A stretch of DNA of 64,000 bases from Candidatus Sulfotelmatobacter sp. (lineage in GTDB: Bacteria; Acidobacteriota; Terriglobia; Terriglobales; Acidobacteriaceae), in contig JAOAPI010000047.1 in the NCBI GenBank assembly GCA_025462865.1, positions 1 to 64,000 of the forward strand, given 5' to 3'. Each line of letters opens with the position of its first letter. The first letter of the stretch is position 1. The notes under the pieces were generated by a model. That model did not search any database and was not told where the DNA came from. It was given only the letters and a program-made list of their open reading frames with translations. Both the position numbers and the translations under genes were made by a program. This document shows, piece after piece, positions 7,124-15,473 of this stretch.

Positions 7124-8176
7124 GTGGGAGCGTTCCAAAAACTCGGGACCGGCGATCAAGCATCGTATGAACGCAGATTCGAGCAAGTAATCGGCAATAG
7201 TCCCGCTCTTGAATCAGTACTGGAACAAGTCGAACGGGTTGCGCCTACCGATTCCACCGTTCTTATACAAGGTGAAACCGGCACCGGCAAGGAGCTGATT
7301 GCACACGCCATCCACAACCTCAGCTCACGGTGCGGGCATGGCTTCATAAGGTTAAATTGCGCTGCGATTCCCCTTGATCTTTTAGAGAGTGAACTATTTG
7401 GCCACGAAAAGGGTGCGTTCACCGGAGCCATCGCGCAAAAGGTTGGCCGTTTCGAACTAGCCGACAAAGGCACGCTTTTCCTGGACGAAGTAGGAGATAT
7501 TCCGCCAGCCTTACAACCGAAGTTGCTGCGCGTTCTACAAGAACAGGAGTTCGAGCGCCTGGGTGGCACACGCACTCATCAGGTAGACGTTCGGCTGGTG
7601 GCTGCCACAAATCGTAATCTGATGGAGATGGCGAACCGAAGTGAGTTTCGCACCGATCTTTACTACCGCCTCAATGTATTTCCGGTCCTGCTGCCGCCTT
7701 TGCGCGAACGTCGCGAGGACATTCCGGCCCTCGTAGCTCATTTTGTTGAGATTTATGGCCGCCGGATGAATCGCCAGATTCAACACATTCCGCCGGCAAC
7801 GATGTCCGCGCTAACTTCGTACCCGTGGCCAGGCAACATCCGTGAGCTTCAGAACCTGATTGAACGTGGCGTGATTCTCTCAAGAGATGGTGTGTTTCCC
7901 AATCCTCTGCAGACTGCGAGTGTTCCGGACGTCAGTGGTTCTCCCGCCCCAACTACTCTGCGGGACTTCGAACGCGTTCTGATTTTGCGCACGCTGGAAG
8001 CAGTCAACTGGGTGATCGGCGGTCCGAAAGGCGCAGCGGCCAAACTTGGATTGAAGCGCACTACACTTATCCACAAGATGCAGAAGCTGGGAATTTCTCG
8101 GCCTGATCCGCAACGCGTCGCGGATGTAATAGGACCGATACGGCAGGAGACTGATTCGCCGTCTCGATTTCAGTAA
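7124..8176 (+). CDS. Sigma-54-dependent activator, FhlA/NtrC-type AAA+ plus Fis HTH
   Basis: GTG at 7124 has AGGAGG six bases upstream, giving 350 residues. The AAA+ core starts at about residue 20: Walker A GETGTGKE (50-57), sigma-54 contact loop GAFTGA (97-102), Walker B LFLDEVGD (118-125), then DLYYRLNVF and WPGNIRELQNL. A C-terminal Fis-type helix-turn-helix (GAAAKLGLKRTTLIHKMQKLGI) binds DNA. There is no N-terminal receiver or GAF domain, so control must come from a partner, perhaps the lone receiver just upstream. The HTH text with GPKGAAAKLGLK resembles FhlA, the formate-responsive activator, and a formate dehydrogenase lies downstream. It probably drives the -24/-12 promoters seen around it; that link is inference. 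Confidence 0.9.
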   Translation: MGAFQKLGTGDQASYERRFEQVIGNSPALESVLEQVERVAPTDSTVLIQGETGTGKELIAHAIHNLSSRCGHGFIRLNCAAIPLDLLESELFGHEKGAFTGAIAQKVGRFELADKGTLFLDEVGDIPPALQPKLLRVLQEQEFERLGGTRTHQVDVRLVAATNRNLMEMANRSEFRTDLYYRLNVFPVLLPPLRERREDIPALVAHFVEIYGRRMNRQIQHIPPATMSALTSYPWPGNIRELQNLIERGVILSRDGVFPNPLQTASVPDVSGSPAPTTLRDFERVLILRTLEAVNWVIGGPKGAAAKLGLKRTTLIHKMQKLGISRPDPQRVADVIGPIRQETDSPSRFQ

Positions 8177-8190
8177 CGTTGATTCACGTC

Positions 8191-8224
8191 ACTTAACCCT
8201 CCTCCGGACTTAACCCTCCTCCGG
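8191..8224 (+). repeat. Perfect tandem repeat, two 17-bp units
   Basis: The unit ACTTAACCCTCCTCCGG occurs twice head to tail directly after the activator gene. It could be a recent duplication or a binding site; it contains the complement of two strong ribosome-like tracts. The stretch 8225-8482 holds no gene that I can see; it contains CTGTCA and TGACAG as inverted half-sites 17 bases apart near 8364-8392. Confidence 0.8.
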
Positions 8225-8482
8225 CCACACCTCGCCGGTTTCTGCCGCAGCGAACGTGCACAGCCAGTACGAATTTCTAAACGCTCAACTTCATTCCAAT
8301 GCTTAAGTTCATCCGACGCTCAAATTCCTCCTGTTAGGCATTTGTGGCAGGACGTAGTTTTCGCTGTCATGAATTTGGCCGCAGAGTGACAGGCCGACGG
8401 TATTGGGACAGCTGCCGTCCAGTTCGAGCCTTGATTCCTAAGCGAATAAGAGACTTGGCTTACTCGGTGCCAGTAATAAGTT

Positions 8483-8498
8483 TGGCATGCAGCTTGCT
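8483..8498 (+). promoter_or_regulatory. Sigma-54 promoter (-24/-12), near-consensus
   Basis: TGGCATGCAGCTTGCT fits TGGCAYR-N4-TTGCW at all conserved positions (GG 8484-8485, GC 8496-8497). Start of transcription would be near 8508, about 40 bases before ATG 8549. Confidence 0.78.
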
Positions 8499-8548
8499 TT
8501 CTTAGAAGTGTTCAACAACTTTTCCGAATTGGATTTGAGACTACGAAA

Positions 8549-8731
8549 ATGCTGATTGAAGAATCCAGCACGCTCTACGCAGCAATCCAGGCCCGGTTCC
8601 CTGACGGACCCGCGGAGCGCTTTGTGATTTCGTATACCTCCGAACAGGCATTGCGGGACCTGTTAGCCGCAGCGTCCATCGTGGCCAGCGGGTGCATTAC
8701 TCGTGAGCACGCCGAGGAGTTATGTCGGTGA
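8549..8731 (+). CDS. Small hypothetical protein (60 aa) under a sigma-54 promoter
   Basis: The product begins MLIEESSTLYAAIQARFP, contains ERFVISYTSEQALRDLLAAASIVASGCI and ends HAEELCR. It is soluble, mixed alpha/beta in character and acidic. The ribosome site is weak (GAG 12 bases upstream). No family is recognised. Its position 50 bases after a near-perfect -24/-12 element and beside the activator gene makes it a likely target of that activator. Confidence 0.55.
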   Translation: MLIEESSTLYAAIQARFPDGPAERFVISYTSEQALRDLLAAASIVASGCITREHAEELCR

Positions 8732-8951
8732 GAAACGCCTGCGGGTGTTGGGAAAGAACGAGAAACTTACGCGGAGGAATCGCTGTGCCGGCGCGTCCAT
8801 GTATGAAAAGAGAAGATCACGGGCTTTGACGCTGTTGGGTGCAATGCCGTTGCGTTGATGCAGTCGACAACCAGTAAATGAAACAGCCGCCGCTCCACTT
8901 TTGGAAGCGAAAATGCGTTCGGTATTTGTGACTTTTTTTCGCGAGGTGCAT

Positions 8952-9173
8952 ATGCAGTTCATGAGCAGGACTATAGTTGTTGGAAGTTCGGATGTGATAT
9001 CCGGCATTCTGAATTGGGTGTGCCCTGGGTGCGGCGGCAGAATGGGTGGACGCGGCAAAGAGTTCAAGTGCCAAGGCGAATGTCTGACGGATTGGCGTCT
9101 CCCTTGGCAGCGAATACTTTCGGCCGACCTCGATGCGCCATCAAAAAGGCCAATCAAACAACTTAGTTGGTGA
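8952..9173 (+). CDS. Small zinc-ribbon-like protein (73 aa)
   Basis: ATG 8952 follows GAGGTGCAT. The product contains CPGCGGRM and, after 12 residues, CQGEC, a C-x2-C...C-x3-C set that could hold one zinc ion. An N-terminal stretch RTIVVGSSDVISGILNW precedes it, and the tail is polar. No family is recognised. An ATG nine bases downstream and one 51 bases upstream are alternative starts. It lies between the 60-aa gene and the formate dehydrogenase and may be part of that transcript. Confidence 0.45.
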   Translation: MQFMSRTIVVGSSDVISGILNWVCPGCGGRMGGRGKEFKCQGECLTDWRLPWQRILSADLDAPSKRPIKQLSW

Positions 9174-9252
9174 ACAAATTGACTTCCGTCGCTTGTAGCA
9201 GCCCTTGTCGTCTGTCCTGCAGCTTGCCCATATGAAGAACAGCGAACACAGC

Positions 9253-9278
9253 CCTATCGACACGGCAGTGTCGATGGG
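9253..9278. repeat. Palindromic hairpin / possible enhancer-binding site
   Basis: ATCGACAC, loop GGCA, GTGTCGAT form a perfect 8-bp inverted repeat at 9256-9275, extended by a G-T pair and two C-G pairs. There is no T-run. It lies about 115-135 bases before the -24 box at 9389, a usual distance for the upstream site of a sigma-54 activator; it could also be the end of the previous transcript. Confidence 0.4.
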
Positions 9279-9388
9279 CCGTCACGACTGGTCTCCGGTT
9301 GCCGCGGAGGAATAGGGCCCAACTGCCTTTAAACGCGTCAGACCTTGATATGCCGCGTCATGTAGCCTCATCTTGTCAGTACCGCGAC

Positions 9389-9404
9389 TGGAGCTGAACT
9401 TGCT
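9389..9404 (+). promoter_or_regulatory. Possible sigma-54 promoter before formate dehydrogenase
   Basis: TGGAGCTGAACTTGCT has a consensus -12 (TTGCT) and GG 12 bases before GC, but a weaker -24. The start would be near 9414, putting the GAGGAG ribosome site at the very 5' end of the message. Confidence 0.35.
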
Positions 9405-9427
9405 ATCAAAGCTGAGGAGAAAAAACC

Positions 9428-12391
9428 GTGGCCAAAGTTTCGATTGACGGCATCGTTCGAGAAGCTCGACCCGACGAGGTCCTGATTGACCTGCTCAACC
9501 GTGCTGGCAGCGCTGTCCCCCAGGTTTGCTACCATCCTCAACTCGGGCCTGTCCAGACGTGTGACACATGCATGGTGGAAGCGAACGGTCGCCTAGTGCG
9601 AGCCTGCGCGACTACCGTCGTCGAGGGAATGCATATCGCTACCAAGTCAGCGAAGGCTGCCGCTGCCCAGACGGAAGCCTTTGATCGCATTCTCAGCAAC
9701 CACCTTCTTTACTGCACCGTCTGCGACAACAACAATGGCAATTGCACGGTCCATAACACTACGAAGTTGCTGGCCATCGAGCATCAGAGGATTCCTTTTC
9801 GGTCGAAGCCCTACGATGTTGATAATACGAATCCGTTCTACCGCTACGATCCCGATCAATGCATTCTCTGCGGTCGTTGTGTAGAGGCGTGCCAGAACGT
9901 CGAGGTCAATGAAACGCTCTCCATCAACTGGGAAGATCCAAATCCCCGGGTGCTCTGGGACGGCGGCTCGACCATCGGCGAATCGAGCTGCGTCTCTTGC
10001 GGTCATTGCGTGACCGTTTGTCCCTGCAACGCGCTGATGGAAAAAACCATGCTGGGTCATGCTGGTTTTCTGACGTCTCTAAAGAAGTCCGCTTTAAGCG
10101 GCATGATCGATATCGTAAAAGGTGTGGAACCCGAGATTGGATACGGAAGCATTCTTCAGATCTCCGAGGCGGAATCGGCGATGCGGTCTCACCGCGTCCG
10201 CAAGACGAAAACCGTTTGCACGTATTGCGGTGTGGGGTGCACCTTCGATGTCTGGACCAAAGACCGCCATATTCTCAAAGTAGCGCCGGAGCATGGGCCC
10301 GCCAACGGCATTTCCACTTGTGTGAAAGGGAAATTCGGCTGGGGTCACATCAATAGCGAAGATCGCCTTACCACTCCGCTGATTCGGGAGGAGGGCAAGT
10401 TTCGCAAGGCCAGCTGGGACGAAGCTCTCGCCCTGATTGCGGGCAAACTGTCGGAACTCAAGACGAGGAGCGGTCCGGATTCAATGGCCTTCATCTCTTC
10501 ATCCAAATGCACCAACGAAGAGAGCTACCTGATGCAAAAGTTGGCGAGAGCGCTCATTGGCACGAACAATGTCGACAATTGTTCCCGCTACTGCCAGTCC
10601 CCGGCGACCCAGGGTTTGTTCCGCACCGTGGGTTATGGTGGCGATTCGGGTTCTATCACCGACATTGAGGCGGCGGATCTAATTCTGATCGTCGGTAGCA
10701 ACACTGCTGAAAGTCATCCCGTCATCGCGACACGTGTCAAAAGTTCGCACAAGCTCAACGGACAAAAGCTCATTGTCTCCGACCTTCGTCAGAACGAGAT
10801 GGCCAGGCGTGCCGACCTCTTCTTCCACCCGAAACCAGGAACAGATTTGTTTTGGCTGAGCGCGATCAGCCGCTACCTGCTCGACAACGGCCTTGCGCAC
10901 TCCAAATTTTTGGACCAGTGGGTGAATGGCCTGGCCGAATATCGAAAGAGCCTTGAGCCTTTCACGATGGAGGCTGCCGCCAGCATTACCGGAGTGCCAG
11001 AGGAAACTCTTAAGACCGTAGCGCGGATGATCTCGGAAGCCAAAGCCATGTGCATCCTGTGGGCGATGGGAATAACTCAGCACACGCAAGGTTCGGACGG
11101 TTCCACCGCCATTTCGAATCTGCTTCTTATCACCGGAAACTATATGCGACCGGGAACGGGCGCGTATCCGCTGCGCGGTCACAACAACGTGCAGGGCGCC
11201 AGCGACCACGGGGCCATGCCGAACATGCTGCCGGGTTACCAATCGGTGGATGATCCCGAAGTGCGCCAGCGATTTGAGAGTGCGTGGAGGGTTAAGCTGC
11301 CCGTGGCCAAAGGATTAGACAACCACCAGATGGTAGAAGCGATTCATGCGGGCAAGCTCAAGGCGATGTATCTCATCGGCGAGGAAATGAGCATTGTGGA
11401 TTCCAATGCCAACTATGTAGGAGACGCATTTGCCAAGCTCGACTTCTTTGTCGTGCAGGATATTTTTTTCAGCAACACCTGCCGCTATGCCGATGTTGTG
11501 CTGCCCGGAGCACCGAGCCTTGAAAAGGAAGGCACCTTCACCAGTACCGAGAGGCGCATTCAGCGACTCTACCAGGTGCTCGAACCGCTGGAGGGTTGTG
11601 AGCCGGATTGGAAGATTACGCAGCGGATTGCCAACCGGATGGGCGCGGATTGGAGCTACCAGCATCCTTCCGAGATCATGGATGAAATTGCTTCTCTTAC
11701 CCCTATGTTTGCCGGCGTCAATTACAAAAGACTGGAGGGGTACAAATCTCTGCAGTGGCCAGTCGCGGCCGATGGCACCGATGAGCCGCTGCTTTATACC
11801 AAGCGCTTTGCCTTCCCCGACGGAAAGGCGAGGCTGTTCCCTCTCTCCTGGATTGGCCCCACTGACAAACCGGACTCAAAGTTTGACTTGCACTTAAACA
11901 ATGGCCGGCTTCTCGAACACTTCCACGAGGGCAACTTGACCTACCGCACCGAAGGGATTCGTGAGAAAACTCCCGATACCTTTGTCGAGGTTTCCCCTGA
12001 ACTGGCTGAAGAACGTGGAATCCAAAGCGGTACATGGGTGCAACTGGTCTCGAGATATGGCCAGGTGAGGGTTCGTGCGCTAGTGACCGACCGGGTTCAG
12101 GGGCAAGAACTCTACATGCCGATGAACTCGGTTGAAAGTCCCGTGAACCGGTTGACTAGCAGCCATACCGATCCTGTTACCAACACGCCCGCTTATAAGG
12201 AGACCAGCGTTCATCTAAACGTGTTGCCCGAAGTTGGAGACAGTCCGTTGCCCCGCATCAATTCTCGCTTCGGTCATCCCACACCGCAGAATGGGGTGGA
12301 GGTCGAACGTAAATGGAAGCGACCGGACTACACCCCTCCGGGAAATGGTCTAGTGCAATTGCAGACACTGCCATTGCAAACAAAAAAGTGA
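9428..12391 (+). CDS. Formate dehydrogenase alpha subunit, Mo/W-bisPGD, with NuoG-like N-terminus
   Basis: GTG start with GAGGAG upstream; 987 residues. In order: a 2Fe-2S domain (C34, C45, C48, C60), a NuoG-type H92-C96-C99-C106 cluster, two 4Fe-4S motifs (C145/148/151/155 and C188/191/194/198), the molybdopterin Fe4S4 motif (C264, C267, C271, C298), then the catalytic domain. The metal ligand is Cys389 in NCSRYCQSP, not selenocysteine, and SNTAESHPV follows. This layout and text match Bacillus YjgC/YrhE-type cytoplasmic formate dehydrogenases that oxidise formate to CO2. There is no Tat signal. The next gene is the DUF1641 partner, as in Bacillus; no NAD-binding FdhB lies nearby, so the electron acceptor is unknown. 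Confidence 0.92.
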   Translation: MAKVSIDGIVREARPDEVLIDLLNRAGSAVPQVCYHPQLGPVQTCDTCMVEANGRLVRACATTVVEGMHIATKSAKAAAAQTEAFDRILSNHLLYCTVCDNNNGNCTVHNTTKLLAIEHQRIPFRSKPYDVDNTNPFYRYDPDQCILCGRCVEACQNVEVNETLSINWEDPNPRVLWDGGSTIGESSCVSCGHCVTVCPCNALMEKTMLGHAGFLTSLKKSALSGMIDIVKGVEPEIGYGSILQISEAESAMRSHRVRKTKTVCTYCGVGCTFDVWTKDRHILKVAPEHGPANGISTCVKGKFGWGHINSEDRLTTPLIREEGKFRKASWDEALALIAGKLSELKTRSGPDSMAFISSSKCTNEESYLMQKLARALIGTNNVDNCSRYCQSPATQGLFRTVGYGGDSGSITDIEAADLILIVGSNTAESHPVIATRVKSSHKLNGQKLIVSDLRQNEMARRADLFFHPKPGTDLFWLSAISRYLLDNGLAHSKFLDQWVNGLAEYRKSLEPFTMEAAASITGVPEETLKTVARMISEAKAMCILWAMGITQHTQGSDGSTAISNLLLITGNYMRPGTGAYPLRGHNNVQGASDHGAMPNMLPGYQSVDDPEVRQRFESAWRVKLPVAKGLDNHQMVEAIHAGKLKAMYLIGEEMSIVDSNANYVGDAFAKLDFFVVQDIFFSNTCRYADVVLPGAPSLEKEGTFTSTERRIQRLYQVLEPLEGCEPDWKITQRIANRMGADWSYQHPSEIMDEIASLTPMFAGVNYKRLEGYKSLQWPVAADGTDEPLLYTKRFAFPDGKARLFPLSWIGPTDKPDSKFDLHLNNGRLLEHFHEGNLTYRTEGIREKTPDTFVEVSPELAEERGIQSGTWVQLVSRYGQVRVRALVTDRVQGQELYMPMNSVESPVNRLTSSHTDPVTNTPAYKETSVHLNVLPEVGDSPLPRINSRFGHPTPQNGVEVERKWKRPDYTPPGNGLVQLQTLPLQTKK

Positions 12392-12406
12392 CGCGAGGAG
12401 AACCCA

Positions 12407-12892
12407 ATGGCTCAACCGATTCCCCTGGAAATTCCGCCGCGCAATCCGCGCGCAGCGTTGCAGTCTCGCCTGGAGCATGCTCCCGAAGAACACGCTGAAG
12501 CTCTGTTGGCCGCCTACGAAGTGCTGCAGGAGTTGCACAATCGCGGTGTGCTGGAAATCATGCGCGGTGCTTTGGTGGCGAGCGACGACCTTCTGGAGAA
12601 AGTAGTAGACAATGCCAAAACGCCCGAAGCCATTCGTGCCATCAGGAATCTCTTCCTCCTGCAGCGTATTCTCGGAAGCATCGACCCGGAATGGTTAGAG
12701 GGTGTCGTCCAGGCAATTCCCGAAGGCATCGCGGAGGCGACAACGGAGCGGGACCAACCCGTTGGCCTCTTCCGCCTACTCCGGCGGCTCGCCAGCAAAG
12801 ACAGTCTCCGCGGTCTGGCCACAGCCCTTGACTTCTTGCAAGCCTTTGGACGCCGCCTGAATTCGGCGCACAATTCGCTTCCGCGCGATTAG
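12407..12892 (+). CDS. DUF1641 protein, partner of formate dehydrogenase (YjgD/YrhD-like)
   Basis: The 161-residue protein begins 15 bases after the FdhA stop with GAGGAG before ATG. It is largely helical; the segment HNRGVLEIMRGALVASDDLLEKVV...TPEAIRAIRNL is typical of DUF1641 proteins, which in Bacillus are encoded next to the YjgC/YrhE dehydrogenases. The exact role is unknown; they are thought to be a small subunit or an assembly partner. A C-terminal segment repeats a short helical pattern around LLRRLASKDSLRGLA. Confidence 0.82.
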   Translation: MAQPIPLEIPPRNPRAALQSRLEHAPEEHAEALLAAYEVLQELHNRGVLEIMRGALVASDDLLEKVVDNAKTPEAIRAIRNLFLLQRILGSIDPEWLEGVVQAIPEGIAEATTERDQPVGLFRLLRRLASKDSLRGLATALDFLQAFGRRLNSAHNSLPRD

Positions 12893-12956
12893 GTTACTTG
12901 AATTTGAACCTATATCGAGACAACGACTAATTTCCAAGTGTGAACTGCAAGGACAA

Positions 12957-12991
12957 GGGGTACTAGTTCGATGAACTGACCTTCGTACCCC
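12957..12991. terminator. Terminator between convergent genes
   Basis: GGGGTAC pairs with GTACCCC over a nested AGTTC-GAT-GAACT hairpin, followed on the plus strand by GGTTTATTTAT. It lies 65 bases after the formate dehydrogenase operon and just before the end of the YceI gene on the other strand, so it could serve both. Confidence 0.6.
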
Positions 12992-12998
12992 GGTTTAT

Positions 12999-13940
12999 TT
13001 ATCGAGTTATGTCTTGGCCCGGCCGCATCTCTGCTACCGCGCCGGAACTTGCGGGAAGCATTTTCAGGTTCAGTACGATTGTCGTCTCGTTTCCGGAAGC
13101 CGGTGTGCATACGGCTCCGCTGTAGTCGTCCCCGGCTGTAGCTGGCATATGACAGTTGTCATGGCGGGTGGTGGCGACCACAGTTCCGGTGCACGTGGCC
13201 CCATGGTAATCCTCGCCAACTGTGGACGGCATCTGACAGCGTTCATTCTGCACGACAGCCGGCCAATTCGTGTCTTGTATCGCATTTAACAGTTCAGGAA
13301 AATCCTCATGCCCCACGCGAGCGGATCCCGAAAGGTCGAGGGCTCTGTTTTGCCGTAGGGCAACCGAAGTCAACGGTCCCGACGAGAGTGCACTGCCCAA
13401 ATTTGGGAACAGAAACATGATCTCGCGAGTTGTAGTGTGAAGGACAGGGTCACCGTAAACCGGCCCTGCATAAGCGTCGTTCGACGTGAGGGTCACCGTG
13501 CGTTCCACGCGTGTCAATGTCAGATCCCCGATCACTTCCAACTGGCCGTCCCCTCGGTTCAAAATGCGTTTTGACCGGAAGGTCAGCAGGGTGTGATCGG
13601 TTCCGTCAGGATGGTAGCCGACTGGCAGGGCGCTGTCGGCACTAAGCGCGTGTGCCCACTGCTCATCCGCCGGGTGAATACTGAGTTCGAAGACGGAGTT
13701 TCGCAGATCATTTGTGTCCAGCTTCACTTTGCCGGTGATACGCGCCACACCCGTGTTTACTGAGTCTGGATTCGCGGTGGAGCCCTGAAAAAATCGCGCG
13801 GTGGAGGTAGTGGAGTCGAGAGACCATGAACCGCCATCGGCAAAGGCTCGCGGGGCGATGACCCCAAACATGACCAGGCTCAAGATCGCTAAAGTTCTCC
13901 TCCGTGCCAGTCGAACCATATGAATAGTGATCGATTTCAT
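12999..13940 (-). CDS. YceI-family exported protein with duplicated Cys tail
   Basis: ATG 13940 has AAGGAG 10 bases upstream. A signal peptide (RRRTLAILSLVMFG...AFA) is followed by a YceI lipocalin-like beta-barrel (SWSLDSTTSTARFF, NTGVARITGKVKLD, HTLLTFRSKRI, GDLTLTRVERTVTL), which in the family binds isoprenoid or amphiphilic ligands in the periplasm. After the barrel there are two near-identical 16-residue units, CQMPSTVGEDYHGATC and CHMPATAGDDYSGAVC, both fitting C-x-MP-x-T-x-G-x-DY-x-G-x2-C. This tail is not part of ordinary YceI proteins and could form two disulphide loops or a metal site. A sigma-54-type promoter lies upstream. Confidence 0.82.
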   Translation of the reverse strand: MKSITIHMVRLARRRTLAILSLVMFGVIAPRAFADGGSWSLDSTTSTARFFQGSTANPDSVNTGVARITGKVKLDTNDLRNSVFELSIHPADEQWAHALSADSALPVGYHPDGTDHTLLTFRSKRILNRGDGQLEVIGDLTLTRVERTVTLTSNDAYAGPVYGDPVLHTTTREIMFLFPNLGSALSSGPLTSVALRQNRALDLSGSARVGHEDFPELLNAIQDTNWPAVVQNERCQMPSTVGEDYHGATCTGTVVATTRHDNCHMPATAGDDYSGAVCTPASGNETTIVLNLKMLPASSGAVAEMRPGQDITR

Positions 13941-13985
13941 TGCGTGTTTACTCCTTAAACAGATGTTCCAAGATCGCCTTGTCTA

Positions 13986-14001
13986 TGCACGACATGTGCC
14001 A
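13986..14001 (-). promoter_or_regulatory. Sigma-54 promoter (-24/-12) before the YceI gene
   Basis: Minus-strand TGGCACATGTCGTGCA has the full TGGCAC -24 box and GTGCA at -12, GG and GC 12 bases apart (14000-13999 and 13988-13987). The start would be near 13976, 36 bases before ATG 13940. Confidence 0.7.
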
Positions 14002-14244
14002 AACGGAATCAAGTGAAACCGCTCTGCATTCCAAGGGGATACGGCGTCCGGCGTGTGGCTAATGGGCTCGGGAGGACGAGATGGCGCTTCGATCCACTCA
14101 CATGTTAAAGACGCCGTGACCACAGGACGACAAGTGTCGGACCGCGGACAGTGTTTCCGCAAAATTGTTGAAATAACGGTCTCCCCGGTCTCATTTTCTC
14201 TGCAATCAACAGCTCATGCCTTCTTTTCCGCCCCGCCGGCACTT

Positions 14245-14260
14245 TGGCCAGTCCTTTGCT
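14245..14260 (+). promoter_or_regulatory. Possible sigma-54 promoter for the caa3-bc operon
   Basis: TGGCCAGTCCTTTGCT has GG 14246-14247 and GC 14258-14259 with a consensus TTTGCT. It is 144 bases before the coxB start, so the leader would be long. The rest of 13941-14403 shows no gene; a frame at 14053-14319 has no ribosome site and no recognisable product. Confidence 0.4.
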
Positions 14261-14403
14261 TAGGGATCAAGAGGGATCTCCGTAGCTTGAATAGCTCAGT
14301 GGCGGCTGTGTTGGAATGAGCTGTGAGGATGTGGGCGTTGACGAACAATCTGAGATTCTGAAATTCGGTCCTATATCACTCAAGCCGAACTAAGGAGAAC
14401 CAA

Positions 14404-15453
14404 TTGCGATCACGTGGCTCAAACAACTGGCGCTTCGTTAGTAGGCAGATTTTCGTTTGGCTCTGCTGTGCAGCGGCAGCTTTTGCAGACCAGGCCCCTG
14501 CCTGGAGCCCGACGAATATCTTTGCTCCTGCTTCGACCCCAGCCAAATCGATCTTCGGACTGTCTCTATTTGTGCTCGCAGTGACGGGAGTCGTTTTCTT
14601 AGTTGTTTTCACTTTGTTGCTTTACTCAGTCGTGAAGTTCAGGAAACGAAGGAATGACGACGGCCGTGAGCCTCCCCAGGTGTACGGCAGCAACCAGGTG
14701 GAACTGGCGTGGACCATTATTCCCATACTCATCGTCGTTGCCTTGTTCATGGCGACGGCGAGAGTGATCGCAAGTGTGCAGAAGGATCCACGACTCGATA
14801 ACGCGATCGAGGTCGTGGCCATTGGCCATCAGTTCTGGTGGGAATACCGCTATCCGGGTTTGGGTGTCGTGACTGCGAATGAACTGCACGTGCCGGTGAG
14901 CGATGACAATCAGCCATCGCCCACGTTCATTAAGCTGCTCTCGGCGGATACGGACCACAGCTTCTGGGTCCCTCGCCTGGCTGGCAAGACTGACCTGATT
15001 CCCAATCATCCGAACAGCATGTGGATCGATCCCCATGAAGCGGGAGTTTATCTGGGCCAGTGCGCGCAGTATTGCGGGACACAGCACGCCAAGATGCTGC
15101 TGCGCGTCTACGTTCAGCAGCGTGGTGATTTCGATCGCTGGATTCAGGAGCAACGCCAGCCGGCAACCGTGAGTAGTGCAGCTTCCCAAGGCCAACGAAT
15201 ATTCGAAACCACTGCTTGCATCAACTGTCACACGGTGGAGGGGACCGTGGCCAGCGGCCGGTTCGGTCCAGACCTCACGCACCTGATGAGCCGCGACACC
15301 ATCGCAGCCGGTGCGGCGACGAACACGCCAGAAAATCTTCGGCAATGGATTTTAAACCCTGACGCCATCAAACCTGGCTCCCTGATGCCAGCAATGCAGT
15401 TGAGCGATCAGGATCTGAACGCGCTGACCGCTTACTTAGAGACGCTTCGTTAA
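14404..15453 (+). CDS. coxB: Cytochrome c oxidase subunit II with fused cytochrome c (caa3 type)
   Basis: TTG start with AAGGAG six bases upstream; 349 residues. A signal peptide/TM start, then two membrane helices (about 50-75 and 102-122), then a cupredoxin domain with the CuA set H185, C220, C224, H228 and M231 (GQCAQYCGTQHAKM). A C-terminal cytochrome c domain has CINCH (C272, C275, H276) and a likely Met ligand in GSLMPAM. It accepts electrons from periplasmic cytochrome c and passes them to subunit I. First gene of an eight-gene respiratory operon. Confidence 0.95.
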   Translation: MRSRGSNNWRFVSRQIFVWLCCAAAAFADQAPAWSPTNIFAPASTPAKSIFGLSLFVLAVTGVVFLVVFTLLLYSVVKFRKRRNDDGREPPQVYGSNQVELAWTIIPILIVVALFMATARVIASVQKDPRLDNAIEVVAIGHQFWWEYRYPGLGVVTANELHVPVSDDNQPSPTFIKLLSADTDHSFWVPRLAGKTDLIPNHPNSMWIDPHEAGVYLGQCAQYCGTQHAKMLLRVYVQQRGDFDRWIQEQRQPATVSSAASQGQRIFETTACINCHTVEGTVASGRFGPDLTHLMSRDTIAAGAATNTPENLRQWILNPDAIKPGSLMPAMQLSDQDLNALTAYLETLR

Positions 15454-15473
15454 TGCTATGAGGAGAACTTGCA

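Noticed and set aside
14053-14319. 88-codon frame before coxB
   Set aside because: No ribosome site, no recognisable text, and it covers a likely promoter region.
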